Positions 6,806-15,227 of a DNA stretch of 25,631 bases are shown here, in pieces. The DNA is from JBOHNM01 sp050730675. GTDB lineage: Bacteria; Planctomycetota; Phycisphaerae; Phycisphaerales; UBA1924. The DNA is taken from the NCBI GenBank assembly GCA_050730675.1, contig JBOHNM010000047.1:1-25631 (forward strand). The letters are read 5' to 3'. How positions within the stretch are numbered: the stretch's first letter is position 1; every line of letters begins with the position of its first letter. The notes beneath the pieces are model-generated. The model did no database searches. It worked only from the letters and a program-made list of their open reading frames with translations, and had not been told where the DNA came from. The translations under genes and the position numbers were made by a program.

Positions 6806-8638
6806 TTACATCCGGTCGAGCGTGCGGATGCCGAGCATTGTCAGCCCGTCGGTCAGCACGCGGTCGGTCAGCGCACACAGCCGAAGCCGGGCGAGTTTGG
6901 TCGCCTCGTCCGGCGCGGCGAGCACCGGGCACTGGTCGAAGAAGCTGCTGAACGCGCCGGCGAGGTCGTACAGGTACGCGCACAATCGGTGCGGCTCGAG
7001 CATGCGGGCGACATCGCGGACGGTCTCGGGGTAGCGCAGCAACGCCAGCGCGAGGGTCTTCTCGGCCGGGTGGGGGACATTGATTGTGCCGGCGGGCACA
7101 TCGCCGCGGGACATTTCGGCCTTGCGGAAGATCGAGCGGATGCGTGCGACCGCGTAGAGCATGTACGGCCCGGTATCGCCCTCGAACTTCACCATCCGCG
7201 CCAGCGAGAAGACGTAGTCCTTGATCCGCTCGCTGGAGAGGTCGGTGTAGCGGATGGCTGCCACTGCGACGGCCTCGGCGATCGGCGCGCGGTCGGCGGC
7301 GGGCATCTCGGGATTGCGCTTGGCCACTTCGGTATCGGCGGCGGCGACGGCGTCATCGATTACGCTGGACAGGTGAACGGTGTCGCCCGAGCGGCTCTTA
7401 AACGGCTTGCCGTCTTCGCCGAGGATCGTGCCGAAGGCGGCGTGTTCGAGGACGGTGTCGCCCGCGAAACCGGCCTTGCGCGCGGCGGCGAAGAACTGCT
7501 TGAAGTGCAGGCTCTGGCGGACATCGACGCAGTAGACGATCCGCTGGGCCTTGAGCTTGCCGACACGGTAGCGCACGCCGGCGATGTCGGTGGTGGCGTA
7601 GAGGAACCCGCCGTCGGACTTGCGCAGGATGAGCGGCTCGGCGATGCCGTAGTCATCGAGTCGGATGATCAGCGCGCCCTCGGATTCCTCGGTGATGCCC
7701 ATCTTCTGAAGCTCGGCGACGAGCGGGGCCAGGTCCGCGGCGTACGAAGATTCGCCCGCGGAGTGCTCGGGGCGCACGTCGGCGTTAAGGCGGGCGCAGA
7801 TCGCCAGGCAAGCGGACATCGTGACATCGCTGATGCGCTGCCAGACACGCATGACGTCGGCGTCGTGCGCCTGCAGGCGCAGCAGAACGTCCTTGGCGGC
7901 TCGCTCGTGGACTTGTGCGCCAGCCACTTGTGCCTCGAGTTCGGCAACTGCCTTCGGGCCCATGTGCCAGAGCTTGGCGGCGGCAAGTCCGCGCGTGTCG
8001 GCATCGCAGTCGCGCTTGGCGGCCTTGTACGCAACGTCGAGGTCATCCAGCGTCAGCTTGGCGAGGTTGATCTTGCCCTCGCGCTCCTGGCGCATCAGCC
8101 GCTCGGTCACCATGGCGATCGGCAGGCCCCAATCGCCGACGTGGTTCTGGCGAATGACGTTGTGGCCCAGTCGCTCGAGCACGCGGGCGAGGGTGTCGCC
8201 GATCACCGTCGAGCGCAGGTGGCCGATGTGCATCTGCTTGGCGAGATTGACGCCGCAGAGATCGACAACGATGGTCTTTTTGTCCGCGCCGGTGACGGGA
8301 TCGAGCCCGAGCGACGGCGCGGCGAGCCTGGCGAGCAGCCCGCCGAGCGATTCCGAACGCAGGGTGATGTTGATGAACCCGGGGCCCGCGATCGACTTGT
8401 CGGTGACGGGCTCGGCGAGGTCGCCGAGATCGAGCTTGGAGACAATGACCGCGGCAACCTCGCGCGGCGGCTTGCCGATGAGTTTGGCGAGGGACATCGC
8501 GGCGTTGCACTGGAACTCGCCGAACTTGGGGTTCTTCGAGATCGCCACCAGCGGATCGGCACCGGCGTGCTCGGAGAAGGCGGCGGCGATGGCGGCGGCG
8601 AAGCGCTCGCGCAGGATTTGGGCGGGGTCGAAGGACAT
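6806..8638 (-). CDS. argS: Arginyl-tRNA synthetase
   Basis: A class I aminoacyl-tRNA synthetase of 610 residues that charges tRNA-Arg in the cytoplasm. An N-terminal additional domain (1-115) has the typical GPGFINI. The HIGH signature is MHIGHLRST at 136-144, preceded by VNLAKQ where many homologues have a Pro-Asn. EDGKPFKSRSGDTVHL at about 408-423 replaces the canonical KMSKS loop, as is usual in ArgRS. The anticodon-binding DALR domain begins near VKFEGDTGPYMLYAVARIRS, and the protein ends LGIRTLDRM. Length is normal for the family. The ATG has no Shine-Dalgarno sequence and follows a TACACT hexamer by 8 bases. It stands alone between a terminator and the binding-protein gene. Confidence 0.97.
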   Translation of the reverse strand: MSFDPAQILRERFAAAIAAAFSEHAGADPLVAISKNPKFGEFQCNAAMSLAKLIGKPPREVAAVIVSKLDLGDLAEPVTDKSIAGPGFINITLRSESLGGLLARLAAPSLGLDPVTGADKKTIVVDLCGVNLAKQMHIGHLRSTVIGDTLARVLERLGHNVIRQNHVGDWGLPIAMVTERLMRQEREGKINLAKLTLDDLDVAYKAAKRDCDADTRGLAAAKLWHMGPKAVAELEAQVAGAQVHERAAKDVLLRLQAHDADVMRVWQRISDVTMSACLAICARLNADVRPEHSAGESSYAADLAPLVAELQKMGITEESEGALIIRLDDYGIAEPLILRKSDGGFLYATTDIAGVRYRVGKLKAQRIVYCVDVRQSLHFKQFFAAARKAGFAGDTVLEHAAFGTILGEDGKPFKSRSGDTVHLSSVIDDAVAAADTEVAKRNPEMPAADRAPIAEAVAVAAIRYTDLSSERIKDYVFSLARMVKFEGDTGPYMLYAVARIRSIFRKAEMSRGDVPAGTINVPHPAEKTLALALLRYPETVRDVARMLEPHRLCAYLYDLAGAFSSFFDQCPVLAAPDEATKLARLRLCALTDRVLTDGLTMLGIRTLDRM

Positions 8639-8646
8639 GGGCGGGG

Positions 8647-8652
8647 AGTGTA
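8647..8652 (-). promoter_or_regulatory. -10-like TACACT before argS
   Basis: TACACT lies 8 bases before the argS ATG with no ribosome site between, which fits a leaderless start. Confidence 0.5.
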
Positions 8653-8670
8653 GGTGGGGGCGTGCGCGGC

Positions 8671-9624
8671 CTACTTGGCCGGGTCGCCCGCTTGCCTGGC
8701 CCAGACCGCGAGGATCTCGGCGAGTTCGTCACCGACTTTGGCCAAGCTCGGACCGGGGAGGGCGGCGGTCTCATCGTCGATGAGCGCGATGTGTCCATTG
8801 CGGACGGCGGGGATGTCCAGCATGCCGACCGCACCGAGGCGATCTTTCAGCGAGCCGACATCGCGCGGCGTCGGGAAGGCGGGCGAGCCGGCGGCGCGGG
8901 GCTGAATCAGGATGATGCCGTCGGGTTTGAGGCGAAGGACATCCTCGGCGTCGAGCGTGATGAAGGGCTTCCCCTCGGTGATGGCGGGCGTGGCGCCGAG
9001 GCGTTCGAGGATCTGGTGATGGAACGAGCCGGGGCCGAGGACGGTGGGAGGCTTGGCGCTGTAGAGGATAAGGATGCGGCCGGCCTGGTCGAGGCCGTCG
9101 CGTCGCGCGAACGCGGCGTCGAATCGGTCGCGGAGTCGGCGAGCGGCCGGCGTGATTCCCGGCGTGCCGGGCGGGTGCGGCGCGGGCGGAACGGAAACTT
9201 GAATGTCGTCCGCCGCGGCCTGGATATCGGCGAGGGTGAGGAGCGGGTAATTCTTGAGTAGCCACTTGTTGGCAGTCGCGAGTTCGACCAGTCGCGGCGG
9301 GAGATCGCGCTGGCCCCACTCGATGAGCACATGCGTGGGTCGGGCGGCAATGAGGGCCTCGTAGTTGATGCCGGATTGGTCGCCGCAGACGGGCAGTGCA
9401 GAGTCGGACCAGGCGTCGAAGGCGTGACGGCCGACGAGGGCGGGGCCGAAGTCGCAGGCCCGGAGAATGTCGGCCAGGCCGGGCGAGAGGACGACGATGC
9501 GGGGCGAGTCTGGCGGGGCGGTGCTCGCGGGGGCTGGCGCCGCGGCGCGGCCCGAGAGTGCTGCCATGTAGACGAGCGCGGCGGCAACGATGATCGCGAT
9601 CAGCGTGAGGAGCAGGGGGCGCAC
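8671..9624 (-). CDS. Membrane-anchored iron/B12-type periplasmic binding protein
   Basis: A protein of 317 residues from a GTG start at 9624. An N-terminal hydrophobic segment (about 3-23) acts as a signal or anchor, followed by an Ala/Pro-rich linker. The rest matches the pattern of the Fe3+-siderophore/cobalamin (BtuF-like) periplasmic-binding family: RIVVLSPGLADILRA at the first strand, VCGDQSGINYEALIAARPTHVLI, and a second lobe with ILILYSAKP, ITLDAEDVLRLKPDGIILI and VRNGHIALIDD. No lipobox cysteine is seen and no permease or ATPase gene is nearby, so it may serve a transporter encoded elsewhere or act as a sensor. A longer frame would run into the preceding gene and is rejected. TACGCT lies 5 bases before the GTG and no ribosome site is evident. 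The family is clear; the ligand is unknown. Confidence 0.8.
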   Translation of the reverse strand: MRPLLLTLIAIIVAAALVYMAALSGRAAAPAPASTAPPDSPRIVVLSPGLADILRACDFGPALVGRHAFDAWSDSALPVCGDQSGINYEALIAARPTHVLIEWGQRDLPPRLVELATANKWLLKNYPLLTLADIQAAADDIQVSVPPAPHPPGTPGITPAARRLRDRFDAAFARRDGLDQAGRILILYSAKPPTVLGPGSFHHQILERLGATPAITEGKPFITLDAEDVLRLKPDGIILIQPRAAGSPAFPTPRDVGSLKDRLGAVGMLDIPAVRNGHIALIDDETAALPGPSLAKVGDELAEILAVWARQAGDPAK

Positions 9625-9629
9625 GACGG

Positions 9630-9635
9630 AGCGTA
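9630..9635 (-). promoter_or_regulatory. -10-like TACGCT before the binding-protein gene
   Basis: TACGCT lies 5 bases before the GTG start, in the short gap after the upstream gene's stop codon. It would allow separate leaderless transcription. Confidence 0.4.
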
Positions 9636-9646
9636 GGGGCGCGGTT

Positions 9647-11029
9647 TCAGGCGGTGGCCGCACGGATCTGATTCGACAGTTCGCGGAGGTCGGCGGGATC
9701 GTGCAGCGGGAATGCCCAGGTGCGGTCGGCGGCGATGGGGAGGTCGGCGAGGCGGGCGGCAAGTGCGTCGGCCTCGGCATCGAGTGCCGCGAGAGCAGGG
9801 GCGTTGGTCTTCTCGGCTTCGGCGAGGAGGGCTTTCATCGCATCGAAGATGCGAGCTTTTTCGTGCTTGTCCTTGGTGGTGTTGAGCTGCGCGACCAACT
9901 CTTGCTTGCGTGCGACGGTGGCGGTGTCGCCGACGAGGGCAGGGTCGTGGCGGGCCTTGCGGGCCTTCTGGCGGGCGGCTTCAACTTGCTGGGGTGTGAC
10001 GTCGTCGGCGCCGCCGAGGGAGAGTGTGACGGTGGCGGTGACGAGGATCGCGGGGGCGAGAGAGCGTTCGAGCCACGCGGATATCCACGCTTCCGTGACG
10101 CGGTCGTAGCCCTCGCTTGCTCCGGATGCGCCGCCGCCGGCGCCGTGGATGAACAGTTCGCAGCCATCCATGCGGAGGAGCGCGGTGAGGAGGAGGGCGC
10201 GGGGGGCGAGCAGCTGCGCCGGCCACTGGGCCAAATCGGCCGCGAAGACGCGTTTGCGCAGGCCGGTGCGCGGATCGATGAGCCAGAGCGGCAGCTCCGG
10301 CGAGCCGGATTTGTCGGTGGCGAGCGGTGCGATCCCGGCCTCAGGGGAGCGCCGGGCGGCATCGTTGTAGCAGTGGTGGCAGCGTACGGGGTCCTCGGCC
10401 ATGCGGGCGACGAGGGCGGCGAAGGCGTCGGTGTGCGCCAAGCGGGTTGCGAGGACGTGCGATACGCCGGGCGCGAGTGGCGATAGGAGTGTTGCCGTTG
10501 CATCGCTGATCTGCTCGGCGGCGTTGGTTCCGAGTGCCGCGGCCAATGTCGCGATGATTCCAGAGAAACCCGGGAGTGTTGATGGTGCGGCGTGGTGCGA
10601 GGGGTTGAGCAAGTCGTCGATGTTTGCCGGCTTGGCGACGGTGAAGTGCGGGATGTGACACGGCGGCACGCCTGAGCGGATGGCGGCGATGGTGCCGGTA
10701 TCCACTAGTTCGATGTTTTCGGCGGCGAGACGGTCGGATGCCTGTCGCGTTGGCAGGCGGAGCGTGCCGAAGTCTTCCGGGTCTTGATCGACAACGACCC
10801 ACGCCGCGGCGCCTTGACAGGACTCGGCGATATGCGACGCCGCGAGGTACTTGGCGAGGATGCCCGCGTGCCAGATCACCGCCTGGTGGCCGGAGAAGAT
10901 GATTGGACGATCGGTCGGCTGGCCGAGCTGTTGCCGGAAACGCCGGGTAGATTCAGAGGCGTTGTGCTCGCGCAATGCTGGCCGCCATGTCGCCGGTGGA
11001 GGCTGGATGGTGACCGATTGCACGGGCAT
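9647..11029 (-). CDS. Distantly BshC-like protein of uncertain function
   Basis: A soluble 460-residue protein. Near the N-terminus IIFSGHQAVIWHAGILAKYLAA followed by AAWVVVDQDPEDFGTLRLP recalls the nucleotide-binding start of BshC, the cysteine-adding enzyme of bacillithiol synthesis. A later stretch, RMDGCELFIHGAGGGASGA, is in the place where BshC has its Gly-rich core motif. The resemblance is from memory and weak, and the protein is shorter than BshC (about 540). A CHHC cluster near residue 217 could bind metal. A Lys/Glu-rich helical region near 365-425 may be a coiled coil. No other bacillithiol gene is visible here. TACGCT lies 5 bases before the ATG. The gene is real; its function is open. 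Confidence 0.7.
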   Translation of the reverse strand: MPVQSVTIQPPPATWRPALREHNASESTRRFRQQLGQPTDRPIIFSGHQAVIWHAGILAKYLAASHIAESCQGAAAWVVVDQDPEDFGTLRLPTRQASDRLAAENIELVDTGTIAAIRSGVPPCHIPHFTVAKPANIDDLLNPSHHAAPSTLPGFSGIIATLAAALGTNAAEQISDATATLLSPLAPGVSHVLATRLAHTDAFAALVARMAEDPVRCHHCYNDAARRSPEAGIAPLATDKSGSPELPLWLIDPRTGLRKRVFAADLAQWPAQLLAPRALLLTALLRMDGCELFIHGAGGGASGASEGYDRVTEAWISAWLERSLAPAILVTATVTLSLGGADDVTPQQVEAARQKARKARHDPALVGDTATVARKQELVAQLNTTKDKHEKARIFDAMKALLAEAEKTNAPALAALDAEADALAARLADLPIAADRTWAFPLHDPADLRELSNQIRAATA

Positions 11030-11034
11030 GGGCG

Positions 11035-11040
11035 AGCGTA
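11035..11040 (-). promoter_or_regulatory. -10-like TACGCT before the BshC-like gene
   Basis: TACGCT lies 5 bases before the ATG with no ribosome site. It is the same hexamer and spacing as at the next gene downstream. Confidence 0.4.
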
Positions 11041-11077
11041 GTGCGACCGCCGGGGCGGGAACCCGGGCACCGGTTGG

Positions 11078-11839
11078 TTAGGCGAGGTCTTCGTCGCAGT
11101 CCGAACAGTTGACCAGCCCGGCGATGGCAGAGGGGGGAAGCAACTCGGAGTACTTCTCAACCTCGCGGTGAAGAACGCAGCGGTAGTGAGCCAGGCGCAC
11201 GTGCGGGTCGTCGAGCGTGGCGCCGAAGGAGCGGGTGAGGTCCTTGTAGATGAGCTTGACGGGGATCTCGGTGATCCGCAGGCCCTGAGCCACTGCCTGC
11301 GGCCAGAGCTGCATGGGGAAGGCGTAGCCACGCTCGGTGAGGGAGAGCCGGCGCATGGCCGAGACGCGGTGGGCCTTGAAGCCGCAGAACGAGTCGGTGA
11401 GCGTCAGGCCGAGGCGGTCGTTGATCTCGGTGGTGATGGCCACGTTGACGGCGCGCCGGTCGGCCGGGGGTGTGGTTGATTCGTCCATCGAGGCGATGTA
11501 GCGCGAGCCGCTGATGAGGTCGGCGGTGTTCTCACGGGCGGCCTCGACGAAACGAGGGATCGACGCGGGCTCGTGCTGCTCATCGCAATCCATCGTGATC
11601 ACCCAGTCGTAGCCGTGGTGGTCGGCGAAGGAAAAGGCGTCCAGGAGCGACGAGCCGTAGCCGGCGTTGCGGGCGTGGCGGATGATGTCGATGGGGTACT
11701 TGGGGAGCATGCACGGCGTGCGGTCGGTCGAGCCGTCGTCGATGACCAGCACATCGTCGGCGTACTGCAGCACGTGCGACAGCACGCGGTGGATGTACTT
11801 CTCTTCGTTGTAGACGGGGATGGCCACCAGGGTGCGCAT
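11078..11839 (-). CDS. Family 2 glycosyltransferase (dolichyl-phosphate-mannose-synthase type)
   Basis: A 253-residue GT-A fold enzyme with no membrane segment. The start TLVAIPVYNEEKYI, VLVIDDGSTD (about 30-39), RNAGYGSSL and the metal-binding DCD at 84-86 in ITMDCDEQHEP are classic for family 2 enzymes that move a sugar from a nucleotide donor to a lipid or polysaccharide acceptor. ISGSRY and the later TEIPVKLIYKD fit the dolichyl-phosphate mannosyltransferase branch. The C-terminus carries an unusual CSDCDEDLA tail with a CxxC pair. AGGA lies 7 bases before the ATG. Neighbours do not form a polysaccharide cluster, so the acceptor cannot be named. Confidence 0.88.
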   Translation of the reverse strand: MRTLVAIPVYNEEKYIHRVLSHVLQYADDVLVIDDGSTDRTPCMLPKYPIDIIRHARNAGYGSSLLDAFSFADHHGYDWVITMDCDEQHEPASIPRFVEAARENTADLISGSRYIASMDESTTPPADRRAVNVAITTEINDRLGLTLTDSFCGFKAHRVSAMRRLSLTERGYAFPMQLWPQAVAQGLRITEIPVKLIYKDLTRSFGATLDDPHVRLAHYRCVLHREVEKYSELLPPSAIAGLVNCSDCDEDLA

Positions 11840-11992
11840 GAGTTGATCCTGTCAGATTCGCCTGCACGGTCAAACTGGCAGCCGCACAAAGGTCAAGGTG
11901 GATACGGAAAGCGTACCGCACGGTTCGAGGCCGGCCGCCGGAAATAGATGCGGCAAATGCAGTGCCGGGCCGGGAAATGAGGGTTTTGGCGG

Positions 11993-13348
11993 TTACCGAT
12001 GGGTGTGGGGGCGCAGCAGGGAGGAGATCTGGTGCGGGGCACCGACCAGCACCGGCGGGCTGACCGGGTACGAGCAGGCGACGCAGTGACCGGCACGGAA
12101 GCGGCGGGCATAGATGAACGCGGCCACGCGGCGAGTGATCAGGCGTGTGCACCACCAGACGGCCCCGAGGAGCGTGGTGTGCAGCGCCAGCGCGCCCAGC
12201 GGCAGTGAGAGCGAGGTGTTGGAACTCGGGAAGCCGGTGCTGCCCCAACAGTACTGGGGGCCGCGCCACCACACCCAGTGCTGCTCCACGGGTTTGGTGT
12301 TGGGTACCCCGGTTGTCGGGGCGGGACTGGTGTGCTGGTACGTTTCGATGAGTGGCCATGGCCAGCCGACGTGGTGCTGAGCGAAGCTGCCCCAGGCACG
12401 GGTCATGGGGATAAGTTGCCAGCGGACCATGTCGTTGTCCGGGTCGCTCGTGCTGCCGAGGAGCGCCGCGGCCAGCGCGCGGCCGGTGGGGTCGGCCGCG
12501 GCTGTTTCGAGTTCCACGAGCGCGAGTTCCGGTCCCTTGATAGGCGACTGGGCATCGGGCCAGCGTTCGAGAGCGACGTAGTCGCGGCGCACGGTTCCGA
12601 ATGTGCGCGCCGGGTTCGATCCTAGCTTGAGAGCCACGAGCGCGAACACGGCGAGCATGAGCCATCTCTCACTCGGACGGAGCGAGCGGCGCATCACCCA
12701 GCACGCCGCCAGCCACACAGCGGCCACGCACCAGATCGAGAGGAAGATGTTGAACGGGTGGATGTGGGCGGCGTGCTCGCTGGCGTCGTTGTGGTCAAAC
12801 CAAGGGACTTGCAAAGTCTCGCCATCCCAATGCCAACCACCGGTGTAGTGCCGTCCTGTCTTTCCGTCGTCGGGATAGCAGATGTGCCACCACCACGCCA
12901 GCGGCCAGCCGAACCCATCCTCGGACCAGTACCCCCAGCGCATGGGTGCGACGGCCTGGATGCACATGGTTGAGTCGGGGTGCCATTGCCTGCGGAAGTC
13001 CGCGACCGCCGCCAACGCGCCAGACGCGAGTGTCGCACCGTCGCGCCGACCGTTGGCGACTTCACGCAGTTCGACGACTGACGGATTCGGCCACTTGGGT
13101 TGGCCCCAGCCGCCATAGCCCATCGATCCGCCGCTGGTGCGGTCGGTGAAGATGCTGACCGAGAGCACCAGCAGGAGCGCGGCGATGAGGGCGTAGCGCG
13201 GGGTCAGTCGCGGCCATCGTGGGGCAAAGGCCGCGGGTGGCCGATCAGATCCACTGGGGCAGCCGCACTCCGGGCAGACGGGACGTGCCGCCTGAGGCGC
13301 ACCGGCTGCGCCGGCGACGGTGGCAGCGTGGGCGGGCGGCGGCGTCAC
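11993..13348 (-). CDS. Zinc-knuckle multi-pass membrane protein
   Basis: A 451-residue protein of unknown function. The N-terminus has a CPECGC cluster (Cys 25, 28 and 30) before the first membrane helix (ALIAALLLVLSVSIF). Further helices are IFLSIWCVAAVWLAACWVM, WLMLAVFALVALKLG and LPLGALALHTTLLGAVWW. Two large Trp-rich soluble regions lie between them. A second CVACSYPVS knuckle follows near the C-terminus and resembles the CxxCGYxLxG motif of planctomycete membrane proteins. The start is GTG with TAGAGT 5 bases upstream. A related but much smaller protein lies on the other side of gltX. No enzymatic motif is visible. Confidence 0.78.
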   Translation of the reverse strand: MTPPPAHAATVAGAAGAPQAARPVCPECGCPSGSDRPPAAFAPRWPRLTPRYALIAALLLVLSVSIFTDRTSGGSMGYGGWGQPKWPNPSVVELREVANGRRDGATLASGALAAVADFRRQWHPDSTMCIQAVAPMRWGYWSEDGFGWPLAWWWHICYPDDGKTGRHYTGGWHWDGETLQVPWFDHNDASEHAAHIHPFNIFLSIWCVAAVWLAACWVMRRSLRPSERWLMLAVFALVALKLGSNPARTFGTVRRDYVALERWPDAQSPIKGPELALVELETAAADPTGRALAAALLGSTSDPDNDMVRWQLIPMTRAWGSFAQHHVGWPWPLIETYQHTSPAPTTGVPNTKPVEQHWVWWRGPQYCWGSTGFPSSNTSLSLPLGALALHTTLLGAVWWCTRLITRRVAAFIYARRFRAGHCVACSYPVSPPVLVGAPHQISSLLRPHTHR

Positions 13349-13353
13349 GGGTG

Positions 13354-13359
13354 ACTCTA
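13354..13359 (-). promoter_or_regulatory. -10-like TAGAGT before the 451-residue membrane protein gene
   Basis: TAGAGT lies 5 bases before the GTG start and no ribosome site is seen. It shares the 78-base divergent spacer with the gltX promoter. Confidence 0.4.
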
Positions 13360-13413
13360 CGGACGGGTTGCCCCGGAGGATGCCAACGGCCGGGGATTAG
13401 GCCAAGCGGGTTC

Positions 13414-13419
13414 TATCCT
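13414..13419 (+). promoter_or_regulatory. -10-like TATCCT before gltX
   Basis: TATCCT ends 7 bases before the gltX ATG with no Shine-Dalgarno sequence, which fits leaderless transcription. Confidence 0.5.
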
Positions 13420-13426
13420 TGCCGCC

Positions 13427-15181
13427 ATGACTGCCGCCCCCATCGTGACCCGTTTTGCCCCGTCGCCCACCGGTCACCTCCACATTGGTGGTGCGCGGAC
13501 GGCCCTGTTCTGCTGGGCCTTCGCCAAGAAGCAGGGGGGGCGGTTCATGATCCGCATCGAGGACACCGACCAGGCGCGCTCCAGCGACGAGTCCGCCCGC
13601 GGCATCCTCGACGACCTCGCATGGCTCGGGATCGACTGGGACGACGGTCCGGTGCTCAAGCTCCCCGACGGGGCAGGCACGCAGCGCGTGATCGGCGGCG
13701 ATGCCCGCGGCGTCGGCCCGTTCTTCCAGGCGCAGCGCGTCGAGACATACAACGCCTATATCGAGCACTTGGTCAAGCTCGGCCACGCCTATCCGGCGTT
13801 CGAGACCAACGAGGAGCTTGACGCCGCCCGCAAGGCCGCGGCGGCAAAGAAGGCCACGTTCAAGTACCAGCGGCCCGTCGATGTTGTGCTCGGCCAGTTC
13901 AACGAGTTGCGCTGGAAGCGGGCGCTCGCGGGCGAGCGGCACGTGGTGCGGTTCGCGATGCCGCCGACCGATGTGGTCGTCAACGACGAGGTGCTGGGCG
14001 AGGTGCGATTCGCGGCGGGCGAGGTGGATGATTTTGTCATCCGCAAGGCCGACGGCTTCCCGACGTATCACTTCGCGGTCGTAATCGACGACGAGCTGAT
14101 GGGCGTGACGCACGTGCTCCGCGCGCAGGAGCACCTGATGAACACGCCGCGGCACGTGGCGATGCAGCAGGCCCTGACACGCCTGGAACGTGACGGGGGC
14201 GGCCACTTCCGCACCCCGTTCTACGGGCACATGCCGCTGATCTTCAATCTCGACGGCGGGAAGATGAGCAAGCGTGACAAGGCCAAGGTTGCGCGCAAGG
14301 CGGTCAAGGAGGCGATGGCCAAGGACAAGGCGCTGACGGCGGTGATGGTTGCAGAGCGCGCCGGCTTAGATGGCGCACTCGTCGCGCAGTTCATCGCCGC
14401 CGACAACGACAACCTTGATGTCGCCGAGAAGCTCGCCAAGGCCTTCGGTGTCGTGCTCCCCGAAATCGAAGTCTGGGACTTCCGCCTCAACGGCTACCTG
14501 CCCGAGGCGATCACCAACTTCCTCTCGCTGCTCGGCTGGAGTCCGGGGAAGGGCGCCGACGGCAAGGACCTGGAGAAGTTCGACAACAAGTTTCTCGCGG
14601 CGAATTTCGACCTCGCCCGCATCGGCAAGACCAACGCCCGCTTCGATCGCGTGAAGCTCATGTCGTTCAATGCGGATGTGATCGCCGTCATGAGCGACGA
14701 GGAGTTCCGGCGGCGGTGGGGGGCGTGGTGCGCCGAGTACGAGCCCGAGCTGCTCAAGCCCTTCAGTCCGCACCAGATCGATCTGCTGGTGCAGGCAATC
14801 CGCCCGCGCTGCAAAGTCTTCCGCGATTCGGTCGGCCTCTGCCGCATGTTCGCGACAACGGATGACATGGTGGTCTTCGATCCCAAGTCGGTGGAGAAGC
14901 ACTTGAAGGCCGCGGCCGAGGGGCAGGCCCGTGGCGCGGACGTCGTCGCGGCGTTCGCCGAGAAGCTCGCCAAGCTGCCGGGCTTTGATCCGCAGGCGAT
15001 CGATGCTCTCGTGGACGAACTCGCCAAGTCCCGCGGCGTCGGCATCGGGCAGGTCGCCCAGCCGATCCGTGTGGCCGTCACCGGCGGCACCGTCAGCCCG
15101 CCGCTGGGCCTGACATTGGCGATCCTCGGGCGCGACAGCGTGGCCATGCGAATCGAGCGCTGCCTGGCATCGATCGGCTAA
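13427..15181 (+). CDS. gltX: Glutamyl-tRNA synthetase with a long insertion after KMSKR
   Basis: A class I synthetase of 584 residues that charges tRNA-Glu. FAPSPTGHLHIGGARTAL at 10-27 holds the HIGH-type signature (HIGG, 19-22). IRIEDTDQAR, FPTYHFAVVIDDELMGVTHVLR and GGKMSKRDKA (KMSKR 279-283) are all present. In most GltX proteins about 15 residues separate KMSKR from YLPEA; here there are more than 70. The extra segment (about 286-350) is Ala/Lys-rich and probably helical, with DNDNLDVAEKLAKAFGV at its end. A smaller insert at about 78-97 precedes FFQAQR. The C-terminal anticodon-binding region ends in the usual TGGTVSPPLGLTLAILG. The total is about 100 residues longer than typical bacterial forms. 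All catalytic signatures are intact, so activity is expected. Confidence 0.96.
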   Translation: MTAAPIVTRFAPSPTGHLHIGGARTALFCWAFAKKQGGRFMIRIEDTDQARSSDESARGILDDLAWLGIDWDDGPVLKLPDGAGTQRVIGGDARGVGPFFQAQRVETYNAYIEHLVKLGHAYPAFETNEELDAARKAAAAKKATFKYQRPVDVVLGQFNELRWKRALAGERHVVRFAMPPTDVVVNDEVLGEVRFAAGEVDDFVIRKADGFPTYHFAVVIDDELMGVTHVLRAQEHLMNTPRHVAMQQALTRLERDGGGHFRTPFYGHMPLIFNLDGGKMSKRDKAKVARKAVKEAMAKDKALTAVMVAERAGLDGALVAQFIAADNDNLDVAEKLAKAFGVVLPEIEVWDFRLNGYLPEAITNFLSLLGWSPGKGADGKDLEKFDNKFLAANFDLARIGKTNARFDRVKLMSFNADVIAVMSDEEFRRRWGAWCAEYEPELLKPFSPHQIDLLVQAIRPRCKVFRDSVGLCRMFATTDDMVVFDPKSVEKHLKAAAEGQARGADVVAAFAEKLAKLPGFDPQAIDALVDELAKSRGVGIGQVAQPIRVAVTGGTVSPPLGLTLAILGRDSVAMRIERCLASIG

Positions 15182-15215
15182 GAGGGAATCGCGTGCTTGC
15201 AGGGCGGCATCGCGT

Positions 15216-15221
15216 TAGACT
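15216..15221 (+). promoter_or_regulatory. -10-like TAGACT before the 147-residue membrane protein gene
   Basis: TAGACT ends 6 bases before the ATG in the 46-base gap after gltX. No ribosome site is present. Confidence 0.4.
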
Positions 15222-15227
15222 TGTGGC

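Noticed and set aside
9647..11839. Bacillithiol synthesis cluster made of the BshC-like protein and the adjacent glycosyltransferase
   Set aside because: BshA is a family 4 glycosyltransferase, whereas the neighbour is clearly family 2, and no BshB-type deacetylase is present.
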